Shown: piece by piece, positions 7,666 through 14,740 of the stretch | Layout of the letters: the number at the start of each line of letters is the position of its first letter | How positions within the stretch are numbered: position 1 is the stretch's first letter | Source: an uncultured Selenomonas sp. | Lineage (GTDB): Bacteria > Bacillota > Negativicutes > Selenomonadales > Selenomonadaceae | Length of the DNA: 21,149 nucleotides | Direction of reading: 5' to 3' | Assembly: GCA_905373085.1 (NCBI GenBank) | Contig: CAJPRR010000022.1 | Coordinates: 1-21,149, forward strand | Notes under the pieces: model-generated | The model's input: the letters and a program-made list of their open reading frames with translations, nothing else | Database searches by the model: none | What the model was told of the DNA's origin: nothing | Made by a program: the position numbers and the translations under genes

Positions 7666-10600
7666 TCAAATCCCCTTCATCGTGAACGAGAGGCTTCTCT
7701 TCCCATTCGGATAGGTATACTCCGCAAGCACGGGTGCGCCCCAGCTGTCGTCGCCGCCCACGCCGCACATGCCCGCCGACGCACGCAGATATGTATGCTG
7801 CGGACGCGGCAAATCATACGCATGGCGCGCATTCTCCAGCTCGTGCGGACTGTACGGGAGCGCCGATGCCTCAAACGGCACATCTGCCACTAAACGGATT
7901 CCGTGACCGCCATGATCCGTGACCTCGATCCAGCGCACGCCGCAGTGATTGCCCGTCTCCTGCGGACGCAGATACGGCTCGACCTCGTCCGCCGCCGTGC
8001 TCTCGTAGACGCCGAGACGTGCGCCGCAGCAGCGGTCGATGTAGTTTTCCTTCGGCCCATAGCCATAGAAGCGAATGCGATCATAGTCCGCATCTAGCGT
8101 AAAGATCATGGCAAAGTCGGGCATCTCGGGCATCCCCGCCGTCTCATACTCCATCATGACGCCAACTTCCCCGCTCGCCTCCGCCGTATAAGAGACCACG
8201 CACGCAGCAGCAGGTTCCGTGGCAAGCGCATAAGTAAAGCGCACGGTGACGCGCTTGGCATGCCGCTCATCGCGTCTGCCGAAGAAGCCGTTCACCGTCT
8301 CGAAATCTTCGCCGTCCACGCTGTACTCGATGCACGTGCAGCGGCGATAGAGGCTCGCGAGTTTCCACTGCGCCGTATCCGCCATGCGTCCGCTGCCGTA
8401 GTCATTGTCGATCGGCGCACGCCAGAAGCTCGGCTGCGGCAGCTCCTCGATCAGCTCACGTCCGCCATAGCGATAAGAGACGAGATTGCCCTGCGCACTT
8501 GAGAACATGAGGGAAAATCCTTTCCCCTGCACGCCGAGGTTGATATCTCCCTGCACCACGCGCAGGCTGCCCGACGCCTCCAGCGGCATATAAGCAGGAG
8601 CGGCGACGCCAAAGCCAAGGACATCGAAAAGGCGCGTTCCTGCATCCTCAGGCGGCACGACGACCGCTTGCCCGAAGGCGAGCTCATGGCCTGCAGGCGC
8701 CCATATTTCCTCCTCCTTGAGGACGAGCGATGCCGTCAGCACATACTCGCCTTCGCCTGCGTAAGGCAGCCTATTCTTGATGAAGCGCATTTCTCCTGGC
8801 GGCACATCATGCTCCCCTGCATACGCCTGCCAGATCTCGCGCCCGTCAAGGAGGAGCGAGAGCCACAAATCATAGTCGCCCGCATCCGAAAAGAGGCTCT
8901 TATTCTCGATCTCCACACCTTCCCATGAAGGACGGAGCGTGAAATTCTGATAGTTGTACTTCACCTCCTGCAGCTTTGCCGTCGGACGACGATCGGCAAA
9001 GAAGATGCCGTTGCCGCTGAAGTTGTAGTCCGACGGACGATCGCCGAAGTCGCCGCCGTAGAGGAATACATCCTCGCCATAACGCCCGCGCCTACGGATC
9101 GCCTGATCGCCGAAATCCCAGATGAAGCCTCCCTGATAGAGCGGCTCGCGCTCCGTCAGCTCCGTGTACTTATGCATGCCGCCGCAGCTGTTGCCCATCG
9201 CATGCGTATACTCGCAGCAAATGAAGGGCTTGTCGCGGTGCTCCTTGAGGAACGCTTCGATGTCCGCCGCCTTCGTATACATCTGGCTCTCCATATCGCT
9301 CGTCGCCGGATAGCTGCGGTCCCAGAAAATGCCCTCGTAATGCACGAGGCGCGTGGGATCGACGCGGCGGAAGTACTCGCTCATCTCGTAGATGATGCGG
9401 CCGCCGCAGGACTCGTTGCCGCACGACCAGATGAGGATGCACGGATGATTCTTATCGCGCTCGTACATCGACTGCGCGCGGTCGAGCACGGCGGGCAGCC
9501 ACTCCTCGCTGTCGCCGGGAACGGTATGCGCGTCCTTCACACACGCGCCGTTCTTCATCCATGAGCCGTGCGTCTCAAGATTCGTCTCATCGATCACATA
9601 AAAGCCGTAAATGTCTGCCAGCTCATAGAGACGACTGCTGTTCGGATAGTGCGACGTACGAATCGCATTGACGTTCGCACGCTTCAGCGCGATGAGATCC
9701 TGCTCGAAGAGCGCAGGATCCATCGCCCTCCCATGATCGGAATCAAACTCGTGCCGATTGACTCCCTTGAACACGATGCGCTTGCCGTTGATCTGCATGA
9801 CTCCATCTCGGATGCAGAACTCACGGAAACCGACGCGCACGCGCACGACCTCCTGCAAAGCACCCGCCGCATCATGCACGCGGATCATAAGATGGTAGAG
9901 CCATGGGTGCTCCGCGCTCCAAAGAAGCACGCAGGCAGCCTCCATCGAGCACGCATGGGTCGTTGCCGTGACGACCGCCTCTTCCCCCTCTACACAATCT
10001 CCTTCCGAATCGCAGAGCAGGATCTCGACATGCTTTTCTGACGCATCGTTGAACGCAAGACGCACATCAAGCTTTCCGTGCGTATAGCCATCCCGCTCAA
10101 GCGGCACGGCACGAACGGCGACATCCTCGATGTGGTGCTGCGGTTTCGTGTAGAGCAGGACGTCGCGATAAATTCCCGAGAAGCGCCAGAAGTCCTGATC
10201 CTCAAGCCAGCTCGCACTCGTATAGCGGAATACCATCGCCGCCAGCTTGTTCTCCCCCGTCACGAGATACGGCGTCAGATCGAAGTCTGCAGGCGTGCAG
10301 CTGTCTTCACTGTAGCCGACGAAATGACCGTTGAGGAAGAGTGCGAACGCCGCATCCACTCCGCCAAAGGAGATATAGACGCGTTCCCAATCCTCGGGCA
10401 CGGCAAAATACTTCACATAGCAGCCGACGGAATTATCGCGCACGGGAATCTCGCCCGGCACGATGCTCTCATGACCGTCCCACGGGTACGTCGTATTCGT
10501 GTAATGCGGCGCTCCGTGCCCCTCCATCTGAATATGCGCCGGCACACGGATCGTCTCCCAGTCGCGGCAGTCGTAATCCGCCGCCTCGAACCCCTGCGGG

Positions 10601-10782
10601 ATGTGCTCGGTGTTCCGCGCATAGGCGAAATGCCAAATGCCGTCGAGCGTGCGGTAAAATGAGGACACGCCGCGCGCAAGCTCCGCTTCGTCGCGATAGA
10701 AGACGTGGTCGCTGTGCGCAGGCAGACGGTTCTCTGCGAAGCAGCACGGATCTTTCAATTTCTCAAAGTCGAATGCAGCCAT
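7666..10782 (-). CDS. lacZ: Beta-galactosidase, glycoside hydrolase family 2 (1038 aa)
   Basis: LacZ hydrolyses lactose and other beta-galactosides to galactose and glucose in the cytoplasm. Length and order match the large E. coli-type GH2 enzymes: sugar-binding jelly roll, immunoglobulin-like domain, TIM barrel, and C-terminal beta-sandwich. Visible motifs are RTSHYPNS (375-382), SCGNESCGG with the acid/base Glu457, and ICCEYTHAMGNS with the nucleophile Glu524. There is no signal peptide. The start at 10782 (MAAFDFEK) follows GGAGG with a 6-nt gap; an in-frame ATG at 10812 lacks a site this good. The gene lies 113 bp after the symporter, separated by a palindrome and a hairpin, and no clear promoter is seen in that gap, so it is probably co-transcribed with reduced read-through. 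Confidence 0.96.
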   Translation of the reverse strand: MAAFDFEKLKDPCCFAENRLPAHSDHVFYRDEAELARGVSSFYRTLDGIWHFAYARNTEHIPQGFEAADYDCRDWETIRVPAHIQMEGHGAPHYTNTTYPWDGHESIVPGEIPVRDNSVGCYVKYFAVPEDWERVYISFGGVDAAFALFLNGHFVGYSEDSCTPADFDLTPYLVTGENKLAAMVFRYTSASWLEDQDFWRFSGIYRDVLLYTKPQHHIEDVAVRAVPLERDGYTHGKLDVRLAFNDASEKHVEILLCDSEGDCVEGEEAVVTATTHACSMEAACVLLWSAEHPWLYHLMIRVHDAAGALQEVVRVRVGFREFCIRDGVMQINGKRIVFKGVNRHEFDSDHGRAMDPALFEQDLIALKRANVNAIRTSHYPNSSRLYELADIYGFYVIDETNLETHGSWMKNGACVKDAHTVPGDSEEWLPAVLDRAQSMYERDKNHPCILIWSCGNESCGGRIIYEMSEYFRRVDPTRLVHYEGIFWDRSYPATSDMESQMYTKAADIEAFLKEHRDKPFICCEYTHAMGNSCGGMHKYTELTEREPLYQGGFIWDFGDQAIRRRGRYGEDVFLYGGDFGDRPSDYNFSGNGIFFADRRPTAKLQEVKYNYQNFTLRPSWEGVEIENKSLFSDAGDYDLWLSLLLDGREIWQAYAGEHDVPPGEMRFIKNRLPYAGEGEYVLTASLVLKEEEIWAPAGHELAFGQAVVVPPEDAGTRLFDVLGFGVAAPAYMPLEASGSLRVVQGDINLGVQGKGFSLMFSSAQGNLVSYRYGGRELIEELPQPSFWRAPIDNDYGSGRMADTAQWKLASLYRRCTCIEYSVDGEDFETVNGFFGRRDERHAKRVTVRFTYALATEPAAACVVSYTAEASGEVGVMMEYETAGMPEMPDFAMIFTLDADYDRIRFYGYGPKENYIDRCCGARLGVYESTAADEVEPYLRPQETGNHCGVRWIEVTDHGGHGIRLVADVPFEASALPYSPHELENARHAYDLPRPQHTYLRASAGMCGVGGDDSWGAPVLAEYTYPNGKRSLSFTMKGI

Positions 10783-10804
10783 GTGAAACCTCCGATCTTG
10801 TAAA

Positions 10805-10847
10805 GGAAGCACGGATAAATGCAGCCACCCGTCTTATCAGCGCTTCC
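10805..10847. repeat. 43-bp palindromic repeat related to the 217-383 element
   Basis: The left arm GGAAGCACGGATAA (10805-10818) pairs with the reverse complement of 10834-10847, GGAAGCGCTGATAA, at 12 of 14 positions. The left part also aligns with the left end of the 167-bp element: GGAA-CAC-GATAAAT-CAGCC-CC is shared. It looks like an internally deleted or minimal relative. It lies between the symporter and lacZ, where its RNA could fold. Confidence 0.6.
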
Positions 10848-10851
10848 GAAA

Positions 10852-10877
10852 GAAAGCGGCCGCCGCCGACCGCTTTC
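10852..10877 (-). terminator. Hairpin after the symporter gene, partial terminator or RNA stabiliser
   Basis: On the minus strand GAAAGCGG and CCGCTTTC form an 8-bp stem around a 10-nt GC-rich loop, followed by TTTC rather than a full T run. It begins 18 bp after the symporter stop. It may reduce lacZ read-through or protect the upstream message. Confidence 0.5.
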
Positions 10878-10895
10878 CCATCGCCTAAAATAGAA

Positions 10896-12317
10896 TCACT
10901 TGTTCATTTCATCCCATTTCTCTTCGAGTTCTTCCACGATGCGCGCGTGCTCCGCCTCCGTGAGCGTCACCTTCGCACGATAGAGAATCGTGCCGAGCAG
11001 AATGAGGGCAAACGGCGCAGCGAACATCACGAGCTTGAAGTGGAAAAGATTCTCCGGAGCAATCGTCTCCGCTGTCGCACCGCTCGTCATGCCGACCCAG
11101 ATTGCGGTAAGGCCGATCATGCCGCTCGCAATAGCACCTGCAAGCTTGTCCACCAGCGGACGCACGCAGAGGACAAGCGCCTCATCACGATGCCCGAGCT
11201 TCAGCTGCCCGTACTCGACCGCATCCGTAATCGTCATGAGCACGACGAGGAAGATCAGCGGCTGCGGCAGGGAGAACAGACCTGCGGCAAAGAGCGTCAT
11301 AATGACGCTCGTGCCCGCCATCGCGTAGAGCACGATGCCGGCGAGCATCACGGCGACCGAACCGAAGAAGAGCTTCCGACGGCTGAACTTCTCCGTCAGC
11401 GTCGGGAAAAGCGCCACAGCGAGGAGACCGATGATGACGTTGATCACGCCGAGGAACGAAAACTGCTTTGCATCACCAAGCACATAGATGAAATAGTAGA
11501 GGTTGAAATTATTGATGACATTCTGACCGAGAACGAAGACAAGGTACGCAATCGCAATCCAGAGGAGCTGATCATTCTTGATGAGCACGGAGAACACATC
11601 TTTGAATGAAGTCTCCGTCTTGTTCTCGCGCAATGCGGAATCCTCTTCCTTCGTGCCAAGGCCGAGGATGATCGCCCCGAGAGTCGCGATGCCGCCGCCG
11701 ATGACGGCAAACGCAAACCAACCGCTCGAGTCACCGGCGCCGCCATTCTCGTTCAGCGAGAAATAGAGAACGACGGGCATGACGATCGCCGTCACCAACT
11801 GACCGCCGAACACCGAGCCGATACGCGCATAAGTCGCTGTCACCTCACGCTCACGCGAGTCGAAGGAGAGAGCGGGAATCATCGACCAGATCGCAACATC
11901 TTTTGCCGAGTAGAACACATCCATGATGAGATAGAGCACTGCAAAGAGGACGAGGTAGAGCATTGGATTCGACACCGTCAGCCCGCCCATATCCGTAAAG
12001 AGGATCGCAAGAGAAATTGCAGCAACAAACGCGCCCACAATCACCCAAGGTTTGAACTTGCCCCAGCGCGTCTTCGTCTTGTCAATCGTATTGCCGATGA
12101 ACGGATCGAGGAAGAGCTCGCCCACGCGCAAGACGAGGATGATCGTCGTCACAATGCCGATCATATAAGCATCGTGCTCGTGGTTTTCGGAGTGAAACAG
12201 ATTGCTCGTGACAAAGATCATGAAGTACATCGCGAGCATGGCATAGAACACATCATGTCCGAAGGTGCCGCAGGAATACGCAATGCGCGGCCAGAATTTG
12301 CTCTTTTTGTCCGACAT
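10896..12317 (-). CDS. GPH-family (melibiose/lactose-type) sugar:cation symporter (473 aa)
   Basis: This is an inner-membrane secondary transporter of the glycoside-pentoside-hexuronide family in the major facilitator superfamily, probably importing lactose, melibiose or related galactosides with a cation. The sequence shows many hydrophobic segments consistent with 12 membrane spans. The family hallmark DPFIGNTIDKTKTRWGKFKP occurs at residues 71-90. Unlike LacS of streptococci it has no C-terminal EIIA domain; the tail ends in a short charged segment. GAGGAGGG precedes the ATG. It starts 12 bp after the cytidylate-kinase-like gene and is followed by lacZ, which fixes the galactoside context. 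The exact sugar and coupling ion are inferred, not visible. Confidence 0.9.
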   Translation of the reverse strand: MSDKKSKFWPRIAYSCGTFGHDVFYAMLAMYFMIFVTSNLFHSENHEHDAYMIGIVTTIILVLRVGELFLDPFIGNTIDKTKTRWGKFKPWVIVGAFVAAISLAILFTDMGGLTVSNPMLYLVLFAVLYLIMDVFYSAKDVAIWSMIPALSFDSREREVTATYARIGSVFGGQLVTAIVMPVVLYFSLNENGGAGDSSGWFAFAVIGGGIATLGAIILGLGTKEEDSALRENKTETSFKDVFSVLIKNDQLLWIAIAYLVFVLGQNVINNFNLYYFIYVLGDAKQFSFLGVINVIIGLLAVALFPTLTEKFSRRKLFFGSVAVMLAGIVLYAMAGTSVIMTLFAAGLFSLPQPLIFLVVLMTITDAVEYGQLKLGHRDEALVLCVRPLVDKLAGAIASGMIGLTAIWVGMTSGATAETIAPENLFHFKLVMFAAPFALILLGTILYRAKVTLTEAEHARIVEELEEKWDEMNK

Positions 12318-12329
12318 GGGAAGCCCTCC

Positions 12330-12935
12330 TCAGCCTTTGACCGTGCGGATGTAGGCGATGATGCCGTCCGCAATCTTTCCGAGCGGTTCTTTACTCGTAT
12401 TCACAACGAGGTCATAGTTCGTTCCGTCGCCCCACTTGCGCCCCGTATAGTAGTCATAGTAGCGCGCGCGTTTCTCGTTCTCGCGATTCAGCTCCTTGAG
12501 CGTCTTGCCCTCGTAGACCGTGCGCCCGCGCTCCTCGCGGTAGTCGTCGTCCGCACAAACGAAGACGGAAACTACATCGTCGCGCTTTCGGAGCGCATAG
12601 TCCGCGCAGCGTCCGAGAAAGATGCAGGGACCATCGGCGGCGAGCTTGCGCACGACGTTCGACTCCGCCATAAACATCCCCTGGCTCGACTCTCCCATCG
12701 CCATGCCGAATGAGTGAAACGGGATGAAGCGCGAGGACAGTGGCTTCACTGTATTCTCAAGCTCAAGCAGCTCCTTCTCCTTCAGATCGTTGATGCCGAG
12801 CTTCGCCGCGGCAAGATGCACGATCTGACGATCGTAGAGATGAACGCCCAGCTTCTCCGCAAGCAGCCCGGCAAGCTCCCGTCCGCCGCAGCCATATTGG
12901 CGGCTGATGGTGAGAATGAATTTCTTCTCCTCCAT
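12330..12935 (-). CDS. Cytidylate kinase-like family protein (201 aa)
   Basis: The protein matches the cytidylate-kinase-like P-loop family (Pfam Cytidylate_kin_2), which differs from housekeeping Cmk. Features are ILTISRQYGCGGRELA (7-22) as a modified nucleotide-binding loop, LYDRQIV (33-39), and IFLGRCADYAL near residue 100. The loop has no GKS/GKT, as is common in this family. GGAGGAAG precedes the ATG at 12935. It is the first gene after the operator-controlled promoter and is 12 bp from the symporter, so it is expressed with galactoside import. Its role there is unknown; a nucleotide kinase, a small-molecule kinase or a regulator are all possible. Confidence 0.85.
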   Translation of the reverse strand: MEEKKFILTISRQYGCGGRELAGLLAEKLGVHLYDRQIVHLAAAKLGINDLKEKELLELENTVKPLSSRFIPFHSFGMAMGESSQGMFMAESNVVRKLAADGPCIFLGRCADYALRKRDDVVSVFVCADDDYREERGRTVYEGKTLKELNRENEKRARYYDYYTGRKWGDGTNYDLVVNTSKEPLGKIADGIIAYIRTVKG

Positions 12936-13012
12936 GTGACTTCCTCCTTCATCATTGGGAAACGACTATGCGTCTCCCGTAAAAAACTTGAAAATAATAG
13001 GAGCGGGAAATA

Positions 13013-13028
13013 AAGTAAACGTTTTCTT
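13013..13028. promoter_or_regulatory. LacI-family operator, downstream site of the symporter promoter
   Basis: AAGTAAACGTTTTCTT is centred at 13020/13021 and is identical, within an 18-mer, to the site at 7557-7574. A further half-site, TTACGTTTTC (13031-13040), lies between it and the -10 box. Confidence 0.78.
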
Positions 13029-13041
13029 TCTTACGTTTTCT

Positions 13042-13070
13042 ATTATACTCTATGGATTTTAAAAAAGCAA
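13042..13070 (-). promoter_or_regulatory. Promoter of the symporter-lacZ operon
   Basis: The minus strand has TTGCTT (13065-13070), a 17-bp spacer (13048-13064) and a perfect TATAAT (13042-13047). The start should fall near 13035, giving a leader of about 100 nt. The -35 box lies inside an operator and a second operator lies 52 bp away in the early transcribed region, exactly as at galK. Confidence 0.8.
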
Positions 13071-13080
13071 ACGTTTTCTT
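13065..13080. promoter_or_regulatory. LacI-family operator overlapping the symporter -35 box
   Basis: AAGCAAACGTTTTCTT is centred at 13072/13073 and differs from the 13013 copy at a single base. It covers the -35 hexamer, a position expected to block RNA polymerase binding. Confidence 0.75.
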
Positions 13081-13184
13081 TTTGGTTTGCACTATTTTTA
13101 TTACCAGTGTAAATTTCCTCTCTCTATGCGGTAAATCATATTCCGGCAAATTGGAAGAAACTTTGGAAGGCCTGCCGTATTTTT

Positions 13185-13213
13185 ATGACACAAAAAATAT
13201 TTTGTGCTAAAAT
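13185..13213 (+). promoter_or_regulatory. Promoter of the small membrane-protein gene
   Basis: ATGACA (13185-13190), a 17-bp spacer and TAAAAT (13208-13213) form a good sigma-70 promoter. It predicts a start near 13220, which excludes the in-frame ATGs at 13185 and 13212 as translation starts and leaves 13251 or 13267. Confidence 0.65.
13189..13206. promoter_or_regulatory. Palindrome filling the spacer of the small-gene promoter
   Basis: CACAAAA (13189-13195) and TTTTGTG (13200-13206) are perfect inverted repeats with a 4-bp AATA centre, located between the -35 and -10 boxes. Repressors often bind in this position. No regulator is assigned. Confidence 0.45.
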
Positions 13214-13250
13214 GAGTCTGATATTCCTTCTCTCTAAGGAGCAGTCTGCA

Positions 13251-13505
13251 TTGGGAGGCAATAACAATGAAAAAAATTATTATCTGATTCTTGGCTTGGC
13301 TGTCGGCATGGTCATCTGCCTTGTGACGGGCACCTTCATGTATCTCCATGTCTTCGCCAACGGCCCCGCTAAGATCGTCAACAAGAACATTCATATCTAT
13401 GTCTCATATCTCCTGACCATCGGCGTCATTTTTCACCTCGCCTGGAACTGGAAGTGGCTTCGCGGCACGACAAAGGAAATCTTTGGCAAGAAAGAGCACA
13501 AATAA
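13251..13505 (+). CDS. Small membrane protein, DUF4405-like, with an ambiguous start
   Basis: The 84-aa reading from the TTG at 13251 has a hydrophobic segment (YYLILGLAVGMVICLVTGTF), a loop, then a second one with HIYVSYLLTIGVIFHLAWNWKWL and a basic tail. The spaced histidines and NWKW ending resemble DUF4405 proteins, some of which are suspected haem-binding membrane proteins; this is a memory-based match. Two starts compete. TTG at 13251 has AAGGAG 9 nt upstream and stays in frame. The ATG at 13267 has a better site (GGGAGG, 8-nt gap) but is out of frame: after an A7 tract it reads MKKIII and stops. One extra A would give MKKNYYLILG and the full 79-aa protein. The gene is monocistronic, with its own promoter and terminator. 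Confidence 0.7.
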   Translation: MGGNNNEKNYYLILGLAVGMVICLVTGTFMYLHVFANGPAKIVNKNIHIYVSYLLTIGVIFHLAWNWKWLRGTTKEIFGKKEHK

Positions 13506-13521
13506 CCTCGACGGATGCAAA

Positions 13522-13566
13522 GGAACCGGATACAAAGCCCTGCGGCTTCGCATCCGGTTCCTTTTT
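13522..13566 (+). terminator. Strong intrinsic terminator of the small membrane-protein gene
   Basis: GGAACCGGAT (13522-13531) pairs with ATCCGGTTCC (13552-13561), with an inner AAGCC/GGCTT stem, followed by TTTTT (13562-13566). It starts 16 bp after the stop codon. Confidence 0.9.
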
Positions 13567-13579
13567 ATTGGCGAATTAT

Positions 13580-13615
13580 CAAGTCAAGTGCAACTTTTTT
13601 TTGCATTGTGACTTG
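13580..13615. promoter_or_regulatory. Inverted repeat overlapping the RpiR-gene -35 box
   Basis: CAAGTCA-ag-TGCAA (13580-13593) is mirrored by TTGCA-ttg-TGACTTG (13601-13615) across a T-rich centre. The right arm covers the start of the -35 hexamer. It may be an autoregulatory operator for the downstream RpiR-type protein. Confidence 0.45.
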
Positions 13616-13641
13616 CCTGCCGCCTGAAAACACGTTAAGAT
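13613..13641 (+). promoter_or_regulatory. Promoter of the RpiR-family regulator gene
   Basis: TTGCCT (13613-13618), a 17-bp spacer and TAAGAT (13636-13641) form a moderate sigma-70 promoter, about 50 bp before the ATG at 13692. Confidence 0.55.
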
Positions 13642-13691
13642 TAACTAATACAAAGCTTTTTGCGACACCCCCACGAAAGGAGCGGAGCAGT

Positions 13692-14474
13692 ATGCAGCTG
13701 CCTGAGCGCATCAATCTTCACTTGCACGAGCTAAGCGACGCCGACAAGAGCATCTGGCGCTTCATTGAGAGCCACAAGGAGACGGCCTGCCGCGCCTCCA
13801 TCCACGATCTTGCGCGGCTCTGCGCCGTTTCGAGCGCTTCCGTCGTGCGCTTCGCGCAGAAGCTCGGCTTCGAGGGCTTCGGCGAGATGAAGGCGGTGCT
13901 CAAGATGGAACTCGAAGAGCGCGGAAAGCCTGACCGCGACATTCTGACATCGCTGAGCCAGTTCTACGATCAGTCGTGGCGCGAACTCATGGCGCGCGAC
14001 TATCGCGGCGCGAGCCGCCTCGTCCACGAGGCGCACCGCGTCTTCGCCTATGCTTCGGGCTATGTGCAGACGAACGTCATGCAGGAGCTAAAGCGCCTCT
14101 TCCTCTACGACAATGTCTTCATCTGCGAGATCGCAGGGCGCGAGGAGTTCTACTCCGTCTATCAGACGGCGGGACCGGACGATCTCTTCGTCTTCATCTC
14201 GCTTTCGGGCGAGTCCGAGCGCGTCAAGGAGTTCTCCGAGAAGCTGAACCTCAAGGGCGTGCCGCTTCTTGCCATCACGCAAATGCAGCACAACACGCTC
14301 GCGAGCCGCTCGACGGAGAACCTCTACGTCGTGCCCGCCGCCTTCAACCTGCCCAAGAGCGAGGAGCGGCTGCCCTTTAAGTCCATGCTCGCCTACTTCC
14401 TGCTGCTTGAGATCTTCTACGTCCACTACCGCCTCTACCGCAGCGAGCAGGAAAATGCCCTTGCCGAAGCCTAG
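13692..14474 (+). CDS. MurR/RpiR-family transcriptional regulator (260 aa)
   Basis: The protein joins an N-terminal RpiR helix-turn-helix (about 35-57, SIHDLARLCAVSSASVVRFAQKLGF) to a C-terminal SIS domain (about 105-235, including VFISLSGESERVKE) that binds phosphosugars. Length is typical. The closest functional analogue by context is GlvR of Bacillus, which controls an alpha-glucoside PTS operon. Here it sits directly upstream of the same kind of PTS permease on the same strand, separated by 266 bp with a separate promoter. The likely ligand is a phosphorylated alpha-glucoside or glucose-6-phosphate. The start at 13692 has AAAGGAG about 9 nt upstream; a longer in-frame reading would begin inside the terminator region and is unlikely. 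Its last codons overlap a diverged 33-bp repeat. Confidence 0.9.
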   Translation: MQLPERINLHLHELSDADKSIWRFIESHKETACRASIHDLARLCAVSSASVVRFAQKLGFEGFGEMKAVLKMELEERGKPDRDILTSLSQFYDQSWRELMARDYRGASRLVHEAHRVFAYASGYVQTNVMQELKRLFLYDNVFICEIAGREEFYSVYQTAGPDDLFVFISLSGESERVKEFSEKLNLKGVPLLAITQMQHNTLASRSTENLYVVPAAFNLPKSEERLPFKSMLAYFLLLEIFYVHYRLYRSEQENALAEA

Positions 14475-14498
14475 TCGATCGGTCTGCGCCTTCAGCTT
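14466..14498 (+). repeat. Direct repeat copy 1, overlapping the end of the regulator gene
   Basis: This 33-bp stretch matches 14555-14587 at 28 positions, and all five differences are transitions. Shared core: CTGCGCCTTC. It includes the stop codon of the RpiR-family gene, so this copy supplies the protein's last residues. Confidence 0.6.
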
Positions 14499-14511
14499 CT
14501 TGTAAACTACA

Positions 14512-14543
14512 CGCACAAACGTCCACTTCGTGGACATTGTGCG
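14512..14543. terminator. Hairpin downstream of the regulator gene
   Basis: CGCACAA (14512-14518) pairs with TTGTGCG (14537-14543), and GTCCAC (14521-14526) with GTGGAC (14530-14535), separated by a small internal loop and capped by TTC. No T run follows, so it may stabilise or attenuate the transcript rather than end it. Confidence 0.4.
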
Positions 14544-14549
14544 CCGCCC

Positions 14550-14608
14550 TTACAGAAGCCTGGCCAATCGGCCTGCGCCTTCGGCTTGACCTCTTGGGGC
14601 TTCTGTAA
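14550..14608. repeat. 59-bp palindromic unit containing direct repeat copy 2
   Basis: TTACAGAAGCC (14550-14560) and GGCTTCTGTAA (14598-14608) form a perfect 11-bp inverted repeat. Inside are GGCC-AATC-GGCC and GCC-TTC-GGC, and the second direct-repeat copy occupies 14555-14587. The unit resembles an extragenic palindromic repeat. No T run follows it. Confidence 0.55.
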
Positions 14609-14671
14609 CAAGTTTCACGGCCTGTACCTCCTTGCAACCTCTGTACATGCCTCCCGAATGGCACGAAATGC

Positions 14672-14700
14672 TTGCTTTTTCAACGATTTTCCTTTATCGT
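14672..14700 (+). promoter_or_regulatory. Candidate promoter of the alpha-glucoside PTS operon
   Basis: TTGCTT (14672-14677), a 17-bp spacer and TATCGT (14695-14700) make a moderate promoter about 40 bp before the PTS gene. Its weak -10 would suit activation by an RpiR-type regulator. No clear operator was recognised nearby. Confidence 0.45.
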
Positions 14701-14740
14701 AATAGACAAAGGTTTTCAGTGATTCAGAGGAGGTAAGCTC

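Noticed and set aside
7649..7667. Possible lacZ terminator (GACGG/CCGTC stem then TTTT on the minus strand)
   Set aside because: The stem has only 5 bp with a 9-nt loop and overlaps the lacZ stop codon, so it is too weak to call.
5339..7714. 791-codon plus-strand open frame
   Set aside because: It is antisense to galE and galK, which carry all family motifs, and it shows no domain of its own.
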